DNA of 64,000 nucleotides from Myxococcales bacterium (GTDB lineage Bacteria; Myxococcota_A; Polyangia; Polyangiales; JAFGIB01): assembly GCA_029880325.1 (NCBI GenBank), contig JAOUOP010000010.1:104951-168950 (forward strand), read 5' to 3'. Positions 26,140 through 34,530 of this stretch are shown here, one piece after another; position 1 is the first letter of the stretch, and each line of letters starts with the position of its first letter. A program made the position numbers and the translations under genes. The notes under the pieces are model-generated. The model was not told the origin of the DNA, ran no database searches, and saw nothing but the letters and a program-made list of their open reading frames with translations.

Positions 26140-27021
26140 ATGTCCAGTCGCTACAGCGGTCCCGCCTCCCACACCTACGTCTCCCAGCGCCTGCGTCTGC
26201 ATTACGTGGACTGGGGCAACGAGGGCGCGCCCCACCTCCTGCTCGTCCACGGCGGTCGCGATCACTGCCGCAACTGGGATTGGGTCGCCCAGGCCCTGCG
26301 CGACGACTACCACATCATCGCCCCCGACCTACGCGGTCACGGTGATTCCCAGTGGATGCTCGGCGGCAACTACAGCATGGTCGACTATGTCTACGACATC
26401 GCCCAGCTGATCCATCAGCTCGATCTCGCGCCCCTCTACGTCATCGGCCATTCGCTCGGCGGCCACATCAGCCTGCAGTACGCTGGCGTCTATCCCGACA
26501 ACGTCAAGCGCCTGATCTCGATCGAGGGCTTCGGTCCACCACCGGCGATGCTGACGAAGCGCCAGGAGACGCCGCCCCAGCAGCGGATGCGCGAATGGGT
26601 CGAGCAGCTGCGCGGCCTGTCAGGGCGCACGCCCCGGCGCTACGCCTCCATCGAAGAGGCCATCGCCCGCATGGAAAGCGAAAACCCGCACCTCAGCAAC
26701 GAGCAGGCGCGTCATCTGACGATCCACGGCGCCAGCCGCAACGAAGACGGAACTTTTAGTTGGAAGTTTGACAACTACGTGCGTGCCGGTTCGCCCTTCT
26801 TCTTCCACAGCGAGGAGATGTACGAGCTGTGGTCCAAGATCAGCTGCCCCACGCTTCTGATCCGCGGCACCAAGAGTTGGGTCGGCGATCCCGAAAAAGA
26901 CGGCCGCATCGGACACTTCCAGGACGCGCGCGCGGTGCACATCGGTCCGGCCGGCCACTGGGTCCACCACGATCAGCTCGAGCGCTTCCTCGAGGTGGCG
27001 CGCGACTTTCTGAAGGAGTGA
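26140..27021 (+). CDS. Alpha/beta-fold hydrolase
   Basis: 293 residues, cytosolic. LLLVHGGRDHCRNWDW forms the oxyanion region, VIGHSLGGHISLQYA the nucleophile elbow (Ser in GHSLGG), and GPAGHWVHHDQLERF the catalytic His near the end; the Asp is probably around LIRGTKSWVGDPEKD. A lid domain of about 70 residues lies in the middle. Related to haloalkane dehalogenase/epoxide hydrolase/esterase subfamilies without a decisive feature. Only 6 bases separate it from egtB, so it is in the same operon and may act on an ergothioneine-related or unrelated ester. Confidence 0.85.
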   Translation: MSSRYSGPASHTYVSQRLRLHYVDWGNEGAPHLLLVHGGRDHCRNWDWVAQALRDDYHIIAPDLRGHGDSQWMLGGNYSMVDYVYDIAQLIHQLDLAPLYVIGHSLGGHISLQYAGVYPDNVKRLISIEGFGPPPAMLTKRQETPPQQRMREWVEQLRGLSGRTPRRYASIEEAIARMESENPHLSNEQARHLTIHGASRNEDGTFSWKFDNYVRAGSPFFFHSEEMYELWSKISCPTLLIRGTKSWVGDPEKDGRIGHFQDARAVHIGPAGHWVHHDQLERFLEVARDFLKE

Positions 27022-27027
27022 GCCCAT

Positions 27028-28314
27028 ATGCCCGTGCCCGCTCCCGCGCCTGAAGACCTATCCCTGCGCGAGCGCTTCGTCGCGGTGCGCGCCGTGACCG
27101 AGCGCCTGGCCGCGCGCCTCACGGTCGAGGATCAATGCCTGCAGTCGATGCCCGACGCCAGTCCCACCAAGTGGCATCGCGCCCATACCACCTGGTTTTT
27201 CGAGACCTTTATCTTGGAGCGCTGGCAGCCGGGTTTCCGCCCTTTCGATCCGAGCTTCCGGATGCTCTTCAACAGCTACTACAATGCCGTGGGCGAGCAA
27301 TATCCGCGCCCCCAGCGTGGGCTCCTGTCGCGTCCCGGCGTGGCCGAGGTGGGCGAATACCGGCGCGCCGTCGACGCTGCCATCGAGGCGCTGCTCGCCG
27401 CGCGGGGCGATGAGCCCGAGCTGCGTTCGCTGATCGAAGTCGGGCTCAGTCACGAAGAGCAGCATCAGGAGCTGCTCGTCACCGACATCAAGCACGCCCT
27501 TGCCCGTAGCCCCCTGCGCCCGGCCATCGTGAAGTCGGCCGAGCCGCTCGCCGCCGCCGCCGCGAGCCCACCGGCCCTCGAGTATTGCGACTTCGAAGGC
27601 GGCGCCCACGCCATCGGCCACGACGGCAAGGCCCAGCCCCAGGCCTTTCACTTCGACAACGAGCGGCCCCGCCACCGGGTCTGGCTCGAGCCCTACCATA
27701 TCGCCTGCCGGCCCGTGAGCGTGGGCGAGTACCTGCAGTTCATCGCCGACGGCGGTTACCACGAGCCCTCGCTCTGGCTCTCCGACGGCTGGGCCGAGCA
27801 GCGCCGCCATGATCGCAGCGCACCCCTCTACTGGCAGCTCGAGGCCGATGGCCGTGCGAGCAGCTACACGCTCGCCGGTCAGCGCCCGCTTGTGCCGAGC
27901 GAGCCGGCCTGCCATCTGAGCTACTACGAAGCCGACGCCTTCGCGCGCTGGGCCGGCAAGCGCCTGCCGACCGAGGCCGAGTGGGAAGTCGCCGCCGAGC
28001 GCGGCCTGATCCCCGTCGCCAGTGATCATCTCGATGCCGAGCGCCTGCATCCGCGCACGATGATCCGGGCCGCCCACCGCGGCGGCGTGTGGGAGTGGAC
28101 CATGAGCCCCTATGTCGCCTACCCGGGCTACCGGGCGCCGGTCGGTGCGGTGGGTGAGTACAACGGCAAGTTCATGTGCAATCAGGTGGTGCTGCGCGGC
28201 GGCTCGTGTGCCAGTCCGGCCGGACACGTGCGCACGAGCTACCGCAACTTCTTCTATCCCGACGCCCGCTGGCAGTTCAGCGGTCTACGCCTGGCCGGCG
28301 ACGGTCCCGCGTGA
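27028..28314 (+). CDS. egtB: Ergothioneine sulfoxide synthase EgtB
   Basis: 428 residues. EgtB is a non-haem iron enzyme joining hercynine to gamma-glutamylcysteine or cysteine through a sulfoxide bond with O2. The N-terminal DinB-like domain carries the iron ligands: KWHRAHTTWFFE (His50/His53 region) and SHEEQHQE (His142, His146). The C-terminal formylglycine-generating-enzyme-like fold (about 190-428) ends in RTSYRNFFYPDARWQFSGLR. The start is ATG with AAGGAG upstream, just after the hydrolase stop. The usual partner EgtD (histidine methyltransferase) is not in this window. Confidence 0.93.
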   Translation: MPVPAPAPEDLSLRERFVAVRAVTERLAARLTVEDQCLQSMPDASPTKWHRAHTTWFFETFILERWQPGFRPFDPSFRMLFNSYYNAVGEQYPRPQRGLLSRPGVAEVGEYRRAVDAAIEALLAARGDEPELRSLIEVGLSHEEQHQELLVTDIKHALARSPLRPAIVKSAEPLAAAAASPPALEYCDFEGGAHAIGHDGKAQPQAFHFDNERPRHRVWLEPYHIACRPVSVGEYLQFIADGGYHEPSLWLSDGWAEQRRHDRSAPLYWQLEADGRASSYTLAGQRPLVPSEPACHLSYYEADAFARWAGKRLPTEAEWEVAAERGLIPVASDHLDAERLHPRTMIRAAHRGGVWEWTMSPYVAYPGYRAPVGAVGEYNGKFMCNQVVLRGGSCASPAGHVRTSYRNFFYPDARWQFSGLRLAGDGPA

Positions 28315-28335
28315 TCGGCCACAACCAACCTGTAG

Positions 28336-30213
28336 TCAAGGGTTCTGCCCGAAGCACACGGCCGAGTGCTGAAGCTCGCCGTAGTTGCGCGGCAGCACGC
28401 GCTCGAAGGCAAAGCGCTTGCCCTCGCCGGCCGGCGTCACCTGGCGCGCATCCTGGGCGGGTCCGCTGAGCGCCGTCATCTTGCCCGTTTCCAGCTCCAG
28501 CGCGTAGATCCTGCGCTTGCCGCTGTCGCCCTGGGCCGGGGCTTCGACGACCAGGCCCTCTGCGCCGCTCGCGACTCGCCTGGGACAACGCTCGGTGAGC
28601 AGCCACTCGAAGACCTCGCCCTCCGGCGCATTGGGGCGCAAGACCGCCACACCGCAGCGGGTGTCGTCGAACGGCATCACCAAGGTGCCGCGATGGACCA
28701 CGCCCACCGAGCGAAGTCGATGGGTCGGTTGCGGCAGTTCGACGGCCGGCTCCAGGGTAATGGCATCGAGCAGTGCGAGCCTTGGCATCGATGGCATTGC
28801 CGGCGCCGCCTGAGCCTCGGGGGCCACAGTCACCGCCTCGACCCGGAACCCCTCGCGCTCTTCGGGCCACAGCAGTGCGGCCACCAGGCGGCGCGGCGCC
28901 TCGCCCTCGCTCAGCGAAAGCTCCACGAAATCGGCATCGAGAACCTGATCCAACGTGGTCACATCGCCAGCATCGGCGCCGCTGCCGCGCAGCACCAGGC
29001 GCTGGGCCTGGCGTCCATCCTCGCGCTCGAAGTAAAGGATGCGACGGCCGTCGGCGTTCAGGCGCGGCAGATGCAGGCCCATGGGGCTTTCAGCGCTGGC
29101 CAGTTGCTGTCGCGGCCCGCCCTGCAAAGGCTGCACAAACAGCCGCGTACGGCCACGGCGCCGCTCCAGGTAGCCGAGCCAGCGACCATCTGTGCTGAGG
29201 TCGGGGCGCGAGTAGAAGTTGGGTGCCTCGGTGAGCAAACGACGCTCGCCTTCGAAGGGCACAAGCCACAGGCGCTCGCTGCCGAGAAAGCGCTGCGCGC
29301 TCGAGTTGCGGTCCAGGGGGAAGATGGCGTGGTCGCTGCTGTCGTGCACCACCGCGGCGCTGCCGTCGGGCAAGACGCCGACCAGGTATTCCTCGGAGCA
29401 GCCCTCGCTGATGCAGCGCTCCTGGTTCGAGACGCTGAGGGCGCCGTCATTGGCCTCACAGCGCAGTTTGTAGTCCTCGATGGCTTCGCGCCGGGCCTCG
29501 ATGTCGGCGGCCCGACGCTTGATCGCCAGCGCTGCGGCCTGCTCTTCCATGGAGCCTGCCGCCGCGATCAAGCTCGCCACAGGTTCGCTTGTCAGCAGTG
29601 TGCTAGCGGTCACGGGGAAGAGCGCGTCGGCGAAGCGACGGGCCAGGATGCCAAGCGCCGCGCGTTCGCTGTCGCCGTCTTCGATGCTGCGCAGTACATA
29701 GCTGGGTTTTGGCGCGGTCTCTTCTTTGACGTCCATGACGTAGAGCGCGGCGTTGGCGCCCACGCGCGCGGCGCCTTCGATTGTGCCTACCGCGGGCGCC
29801 GTTGCGGGCCTTGCGGCAGCGGTAGCCTCTAAAGCGCGTTCGGACTCAGCTTCGAGGGCCGCGCGCTGCTCCACCGCCATCACCAGCATCACCGCGAAAC
29901 GCGCGCCGTGCTCACGCGCGAAGTCACGCACGGCTTCGGGACCGTCGAAGCCGCGCTCGGCACGAGGGGCGACCGCGTCCAGTCCGACTTTGCTCAACTC
30001 ACGGGCCAGGCGCCGTGCAAGCGGCCCATCGCAGCGGCGACCGCAACCCTGGGCGGCGACCACCACGCGATGCGAAAAGGCTTCGTCGTGGCCAGCCAGA
30101 CGCAGGCCCACGGCGATGACCAGCAGGGCGGCGATGACAAGCGCGATGGTTAGCGCCGCCGACCGACCCCTAAGCTCGGTGGCGTCACTCCGCGTGGCTT
30201 TTTCTTCCTGCAT
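28336..30213 (-). CDS. Membrane-anchored propeller-like (PD40/TolB-type) protein
   Basis: About 625 residues if translation starts at 30213 (the frame also opens at 30258). A single N-terminal membrane helix (AALTIALVIAALLVIAVGL) anchors a periplasmic body. Residues about 55-250 contain a domain with CGRRCDG, and about 290-620 hold repeated segments such as YSRPDLSTDGRWLGYLER and LHLPRLNADGRRILYFER, the dxsPDGrwiay wording of TolB/PD40 beta-propeller blades. Four or more blades are visible. Likely a protein- or ligand-binding scaffold. It is convergent with egtB. Confidence 0.75.
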   Translation of the reverse strand: MQEEKATRSDATELRGRSAALTIALVIAALLVIAVGLRLAGHDEAFSHRVVVAAQGCGRRCDGPLARRLARELSKVGLDAVAPRAERGFDGPEAVRDFAREHGARFAVMLVMAVEQRAALEAESERALEATAAARPATAPAVGTIEGAARVGANAALYVMDVKEETAPKPSYVLRSIEDGDSERAALGILARRFADALFPVTASTLLTSEPVASLIAAAGSMEEQAAALAIKRRAADIEARREAIEDYKLRCEANDGALSVSNQERCISEGCSEEYLVGVLPDGSAAVVHDSSDHAIFPLDRNSSAQRFLGSERLWLVPFEGERRLLTEAPNFYSRPDLSTDGRWLGYLERRRGRTRLFVQPLQGGPRQQLASAESPMGLHLPRLNADGRRILYFEREDGRQAQRLVLRGSGADAGDVTTLDQVLDADFVELSLSEGEAPRRLVAALLWPEEREGFRVEAVTVAPEAQAAPAMPSMPRLALLDAITLEPAVELPQPTHRLRSVGVVHRGTLVMPFDDTRCGVAVLRPNAPEGEVFEWLLTERCPRRVASGAEGLVVEAPAQGDSGKRRIYALELETGKMTALSGPAQDARQVTPAGEGKRFAFERVLPRNYGELQHSAVCFGQNP

Positions 30214-30345
30214 TCGGCGACCGCGAGCCGCAGCAAATTGGCCCGACACCGCCGCCATCGGCGCGCTTGGGCCCCGCTTCGGAACCCGTCGCTCGGCGTC
30301 GCCGCCGCTGCCAGATCACGGTGTCACGTGCTACACCCGCATGCA

Positions 30346-31161
30346 ATGGAGACGCTCGCCGAGGCGGCGCCCGTGCCGCAGTCAGAGCGCCGCACCGCGG
30401 CAGCCGTCTGCGCCCGTCACCCGGATCGGCGGGCCTCGATTGTGTGTCCCCATTGTGGGACATACGCTTGCGGTGGGTGCACGGCCGATACGCTCTGGGG
30501 CGACACCCTCTGCGAGGAGTGCCTGCGGCGCGGCCGCGCCCAGTATCCGCTGCCCTTCGAGCGCAGCCTCTCACCCATCTCCTTGATTCAAACCGCATAC
30601 CTGCTGTTTGCCGAGGCGCGCTACGCCTTCACCTATTTTCCCGACGGCCGTGCCCGCCGTAGCCTGGCCTTCGCGCTGCAGATCGGCATGCTCCTGGGCC
30701 TGCTCGCCGGCCTGCGAGAGTGGCTCTTCGCGCCCCACCATTGGGCGGCAGAGCGCGTCGATCTCTTGCCGATCGTGGGTCTTTCCCTGCTCCGCATCGT
30801 CTCCTCGACTCTGCTCTTCGTGGTCATGGTCGCCAGCGTCTTCCACGGCGCAGCTTCCCTGCTTGGGGCACGCCCGCCCTTGAGCCTTTCCGTGCGTGTG
30901 GCGTCTTATCTCTCGGTTGTACAGCTGCTCGAGGTCGTTACCATCATTGCCGACACCGTCTTGATGGGCAGCGTGCCGGTGAGCGTGATCCTGCGTCTGG
31001 TGGGCGCGTTCTTTCTGGCTTGGGATCTATCGCTGGTGGCCGAGCATCGCCTGGGCTTGCGTCGCGGCAAGGCGATTGCCGCCGGCGTGGCGCCGGTGTT
31101 GGTGCTGCTCCTGCTGGTGGTGGCGCTGGTGCTCGGTTTCGCCTACGTGCAGTCGCTTTGA
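30346..31161 (+). CDS. B-box zinc-binding, multi-helix membrane protein (Yip1-like)
   Basis: 271 residues from ATG 30346. The N-terminal 60 residues hold a B-box-like zinc site: CARHPDRRASIVCPHCGTYACGGC followed by LCEECL, with Cys and His spaced as in bacterial B-box proteins (given here as CARHPDRR, then CPHCGTYACGGC). About five hydrophobic helices follow (residues about 105-270), resembling bacterial Yip1-domain membrane proteins. This layout is frequent in myxobacteria; function unknown. TACACC lies 8 bases before the ATG, a near match to the leaderless pattern. Confidence 0.75.
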   Translation: METLAEAAPVPQSERRTAAAVCARHPDRRASIVCPHCGTYACGGCTADTLWGDTLCEECLRRGRAQYPLPFERSLSPISLIQTAYLLFAEARYAFTYFPDGRARRSLAFALQIGMLLGLLAGLREWLFAPHHWAAERVDLLPIVGLSLLRIVSSTLLFVVMVASVFHGAASLLGARPPLSLSVRVASYLSVVQLLEVVTIIADTVLMGSVPVSVILRLVGAFFLAWDLSLVAEHRLGLRRGKAIAAGVAPVLVLLLLVVALVLGFAYVQSL

Positions 31162-31312
31162 CGGGCGGCACAGCGCGGCGACGCAAAACCGGCCGCATGG
31201 CCGGCCCAAGGCCGCTTCTCTTGCCGGCGACAGAGGGCTGCGCTATCTGCAGCCACCTCGAAAACACAGCGCCCCGCGCGGGCGGTGCGGCTCACAGAGG
31301 CCGGGAGGAAGC

Positions 31313-32554
31313 ATGAGTTGGCTCGACGACAAGGCCCATGAGGGACTCGCCCTGATTCGCGAAGTCAAAAAGCTCGATCTCTACCCCCACTTTCGCGCTT
31401 TTGAATCCGGCGGTCTCCATACCACCATCGACGGTAAGGGCATCGTCAACTTCAGTTCCAACGACTACCTGGGGTTGAGCACCCATCCCGAGGTCAAGCG
31501 CGCGGCTGCCGCGGCGGTCGAGCGCTTCGCCGTCGGGCTCAGCAGTTCGCGGGTGCAGGCCACGACCACGGCCCACATCGAGCTCGAAGAGCGGCTCGCG
31601 AAATGGTTCGGCTTCGAGAGTTGCTTGCTCTTCACCACGGGTTACCAAGCCATGGTCGGTACGCTGCAGGCGCTGTCCGATCGCCAGACCACGCTGGTGT
31701 TGGACAACCTCTCCCACGCCTGCATTCTCGACGGAACCTTCCTGGCTGCCGGCGTGCCGGCCCAGAGCCCAGAAGTTCGCTACTTCAACCACAACTCCGT
31801 GCGCTCCCTGGAGCGCTGCCTCAAGACCCGCGAGCGCGAACACGCCATCGTGCTGATGGAGGGCATCTATTCGCTCGACGGCGACCGTGCGCCGCTGTCG
31901 GACTTCGTCGAGGTCTGCGAGAAGTACGACGCGGTGCTGCTGTGCGACGACGCCCATGGCACCGGCACCCTCGGTAGGCGCGGCACGGGTCTGGCCGAGG
32001 AGACGGGCATGGAGGGCCGGGTGCCGCTGGTGATCAGCACCTTCTCCAAGACCTTCGGCGGCATCGGCGGCATCCTGCTGGGCGCCTCCGATGTGGTGGA
32101 CTTCGTCAAGCACAACGCCCGCTCGTTTCTCTTCAGCGCCACGCTACCGGTGCCGGTGCTGGCTGCGGCCTCCACCATTCTCGATATGCTGGAGCGCGAG
32201 GGCCCGGCTTTGGTGCAGGAACTGCACGAAAAGGCGGCCTACATGCGCAAGAGCCTGATCGAGCTTGGCTTCGATCTGGGTAAGAGCGACACCCACATCA
32301 TGCCCGTCATGTGCCGTGACCTTCGCAAGGCCCTCTTCATGCACACGGCCCTGCTCGAAAAGGGTGTGATGATGGTTCCGATCACCTATCCGGGGGTGAA
32401 GTTCGGCGAAGAACGCCTGCGCTTAAACGTCACGCGCGGCCATTCTCGCGAAGATATGGACCTGGCGCTGGAGCTACTGGACCGGTACGGCCGCGCCTTC
32501 GGCGTCCAATCCGGCGAAGAGCTGGGGCCCCTTGAGGGCCTTTTCGCGCCGTGA
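31313..32554 (+). CDS. Alpha-oxoamine synthase (KBL/BioF/serine palmitoyltransferase family)
   Basis: 413 residues, PLP-dependent, joining an amino acid to an acyl thioester with CO2 loss. NFSSNDYLGLSTHPEV at the start, DDAHGTGTLGRRGTG with the cofactor-binding Asp/His, and STFSKTFGGIGG with the Schiff-base Lys are all present. GGGAGGA-type Shine-Dalgarno (CCGGGAGGAAGC) fixes ATG 31313. Candidates are 2-amino-3-ketobutyrate CoA ligase, 8-amino-7-oxononanoate synthase or serine palmitoyltransferase. No bio genes or threonine dehydrogenase are beside it, which leaves a sphingolipid role open, since sphingolipids are known in some myxobacteria. Confidence 0.88.
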   Translation: MSWLDDKAHEGLALIREVKKLDLYPHFRAFESGGLHTTIDGKGIVNFSSNDYLGLSTHPEVKRAAAAAVERFAVGLSSSRVQATTTAHIELEERLAKWFGFESCLLFTTGYQAMVGTLQALSDRQTTLVLDNLSHACILDGTFLAAGVPAQSPEVRYFNHNSVRSLERCLKTREREHAIVLMEGIYSLDGDRAPLSDFVEVCEKYDAVLLCDDAHGTGTLGRRGTGLAEETGMEGRVPLVISTFSKTFGGIGGILLGASDVVDFVKHNARSFLFSATLPVPVLAAASTILDMLEREGPALVQELHEKAAYMRKSLIELGFDLGKSDTHIMPVMCRDLRKALFMHTALLEKGVMMVPITYPGVKFGEERLRLNVTRGHSREDMDLALELLDRYGRAFGVQSGEELGPLEGLFAP

Positions 32555-32630
32555 TTTGCGGGGGGAGGGGGCGGGAGCGGTCAAAAAAGGCGTCAAAGAT
32601 CCGGCACGAGACATTCCGTTGGCTTCTTGC

Positions 32631-32645
32631 CATAATTCGAGAATC
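32631..32645 (+). promoter_or_regulatory. Probable -10 of the small Cys protein gene
   Basis: CATAAT (32631-32636, five of six TATAAT positions) is followed by nine bases and the GTG at 32646, so any leader would be 2-3 bases long. Confidence 0.4.
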
Positions 32646-32876
32646 GTGGAGTGGAGCTTCAAGTCGAAACTGCCGTTGGTCGAGGGCGAGTGCACTCATA
32701 TCAAGAGCTGTGAAATGTACACCCTGCTTCGGCTCGCCGGCACGTTGAGGGCCTGGCAAAACCGTTATTGTCGCGCGGACTACACCCAATGTGAGCGCTA
32801 CAAGCGCAGTCAGCAGGGGCGCGAAGTTCCGGTCAACCTGATGCCCAACGGCGAGAAGCTCAAGACGGGCGCCTGA
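32646..32876 (+). CDS. Small cysteine-containing protein of unknown function
   Basis: 76 residues from GTG 32646. The sequence LVEGECTHIKSCEMYTLLRL and then WQNRYCRADYTQCERYKRSQ shows four cysteines in pairs (CxxxxxC and CxxxxxxC), a spacing suited to an Fe-S or Zn site, followed by VPVNLMPNG, and it does not look like chance translation. I recognise this as a recurrent small-protein type in myxobacteria-like genomes but cannot name it. The frame is open from 32532, inside the oxoamine synthase, but the coding-like part starts here. It is 18 bases before the YeeE-like pair and probably in the same operon. Confidence 0.6.
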   Translation: MEWSFKSKLPLVEGECTHIKSCEMYTLLRLAGTLRAWQNRYCRADYTQCERYKRSQQGREVPVNLMPNGEKLKTGA

Positions 32877-32894
32877 AGACAGGAGGTCGTTGCG

Positions 32895-33497
32895 ATGACT
32901 TACTGGGCTTGGTGGTTGAGCGCCCTTGCGCTGGCTTCGGTGCCCATCGCGCACTGGCTCTTGCTCAACCGCACGCTGGCGGTCTCCGGTCGTTACACCG
33001 CGCTCGTCGATCGCATTCGCTACGGTGCCCCCGAGACCCTCGAGGGGGTCGATCAAGCAGCCCTGATCGCGGCTCTGCGCGCCGAAACCGAAGCCGCCCT
33101 CGGCCCCGAGGCCTTCGATGAGCTGGACGAACTCGACGAAGTCGAGGCTGCGCTGCCGATTCGGGCGCCCGATGGTCCGCTCATGCACCTGCTGTTTCTC
33201 GGTGGCCTGGCTGTCGGTGGCCTGCTGTCGATGCTTGCGGCCGGCTCGCTTCACTTCAGCACCTCGCTGCGCGGCGAACACTTCGCTGCGCTGCTGTCGC
33301 AGCTGCCTTTGCCGATGCCGCTGTGGCTCGTACTCGGCGGCGTCTTCGTCGGTTTCGGCACGCGCATGGCGGCCGGCTGCACGTCCGGGCACGGCCTGTG
33401 CGGCGTTAGCCAGTTTCAGCCAGGAAGCCTGGTGGCGACAGCGGCTTTTTTCGTGGCGGGTATCGCGACCTCCTTTGCACTTTCGGTGCTGCCATGA
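32895..33497 (+). CDS. YeeE/YedE-family sulfur-compound transporter, first half
   Basis: 200 residues. YeeE/YedE (TsuA-type) proteins import thiosulfate or related sulfur species, passing it along conserved cysteines. Here GTRMAAGCTSGHGLCG holds the characteristic CTSGHG motif (Cys about 160 and a second Cys). Before it is a hydrophilic acidic insertion (about residues 45-95), unusual for these small proteins. AGGAGG lies just upstream of the ATG. It overlaps the second half by ATGA at 33494-33497, so both are made together and should form one transporter. Confidence 0.85.
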   Translation: MTYWAWWLSALALASVPIAHWLLLNRTLAVSGRYTALVDRIRYGAPETLEGVDQAALIAALRAETEAALGPEAFDELDELDEVEAALPIRAPDGPLMHLLFLGGLAVGGLLSMLAAGSLHFSTSLRGEHFAALLSQLPLPMPLWLVLGGVFVGFGTRMAAGCTSGHGLCGVSQFQPGSLVATAAFFVAGIATSFALSVLP

Positions 33498-33919
33498 ACG
33501 CCAAGGTCGGAACCGCGCTGCTCGGGGTGCTGATGGGCGTCGTGCTCAGCCGCATCGGCTTTTCGTCCTGGGATGAGGTGCACGCCATGTTCACCTTGAG
33601 TGACTGGCGCATGTCGCTGGCCTTTGCCGGCGCGGTCGTGGTCCTGATCCTCAGTTGGGCCCTGATCGCCCGCTTTATCCCCTCGCGCACGAACTTTCGT
33701 TCGCGCACGCTCCATCCCGGTACGCTCGCGGGCGGCGCGCTCTTCGGCATCGGCTGGGCCCTGACCGGTGCCTGTCCGTCGATCGCCGTGGTGCAGCTCG
33801 GCGAGGGCCAGCTCGCCGCGGTCTGGACAGTGCTCGGGATCTTCGGCGGCAACTGGCTGTACGCGGTGGTGCACGCCCGCTTCTTCCGCTGGGATACGGG
33901 CAGCTGCCTCGACGAGTAG
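33494..33919 (+). CDS. YeeE/YedE-family sulfur-compound transporter, second half
   Basis: 141 residues, four hydrophobic segments. LFGIGWALTGACPSIAVVQLG carries the second conserved Cys motif of the family (GxCPS). Two-gene versions of YeeE/YedE, as here, are common beside sulfur-handling proteins such as rhodanese or persulfide dioxygenase; none of those is adjacent here, but a glutathione peroxidase follows 40 bases later. Translationally coupled to the first half. Confidence 0.85.
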   Translation: MNAKVGTALLGVLMGVVLSRIGFSSWDEVHAMFTLSDWRMSLAFAGAVVVLILSWALIARFIPSRTNFRSRTLHPGTLAGGALFGIGWALTGACPSIAVVQLGEGQLAAVWTVLGIFGGNWLYAVVHARFFRWDTGSCLDE

Positions 33920-33959
33920 CGCGCTTGCGCCGGCCGCGCGCCTCTGGCACATCCTGGCC

Positions 33960-34448
33960 ATGACTACCGTACATGACTTCGAGGTCGAGACCATCGACGG
34001 CGCCCATGTGCCACTGGCGGACTACGCCGGCAAAACCCTGCTGATCGTGAACGTGGCCTCCCGCTGCGGGCTAACCCCCCAGTATGCGGGGCTGCAAAAG
34101 CTCCACGAGCAACACGCCGAGCGGGGCTTTGTGGTGCTCGGCTTTCCCTGCAACCAATTTCTGGGCCAGGAGCCGGGTAGCCACGAAGAGATCAAGAGCT
34201 TCTGCGAAACGAAGTACGGGGTGAGCTTCCCGCTCTTCGCCAAGGTCGAGGTCAACGGCGAGGGCCGCATTCCCCTCTACGCGCATCTGACGAGTTCCGA
34301 AGCCGGTCCCGACGGCGCTGGCGACATCGCCTGGAACTTCGCCAAGTTCCTGGTGGACGGCCAGGGCCAGGTCGTCGGGCGCTTCTCCCCCAAGGTTACG
34401 CCGGAGGCCGGGGAGTTGGTCGAGGCGATCGAGCGCGCGCTGGCCTGA
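33960..34448 (+). CDS. Glutathione peroxidase family thiol peroxidase
   Basis: 162 residues. It reduces hydroperoxides with thiols. All family blocks are present: NVASRCGLTPQY with the peroxidatic Cys36 (Cys form, not selenocysteine), LGFPCNQFLGQEPG with a second Cys, and DIAWNFAKFLVD holding the catalytic Trp/Asn. The length is that of bacterial monomeric forms, which usually use thioredoxin. The frame opens further upstream, but homology starts at ATG 33960. No clear Shine-Dalgarno; it may be translated as part of the yeeE transcript. Confidence 0.93.
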   Translation: MTTVHDFEVETIDGAHVPLADYAGKTLLIVNVASRCGLTPQYAGLQKLHEQHAERGFVVLGFPCNQFLGQEPGSHEEIKSFCETKYGVSFPLFAKVEVNGEGRIPLYAHLTSSEAGPDGAGDIAWNFAKFLVDGQGQVVGRFSPKVTPEAGELVEAIERALA

Positions 34449-34530
34449 TTTCTCGGTCCCCGTGGCCATCCATCCGCGCGCAGTGTGATAGCGTTGTCCC
34501 GCGACGTTATTCCAACGCGGAAGGAATGCC

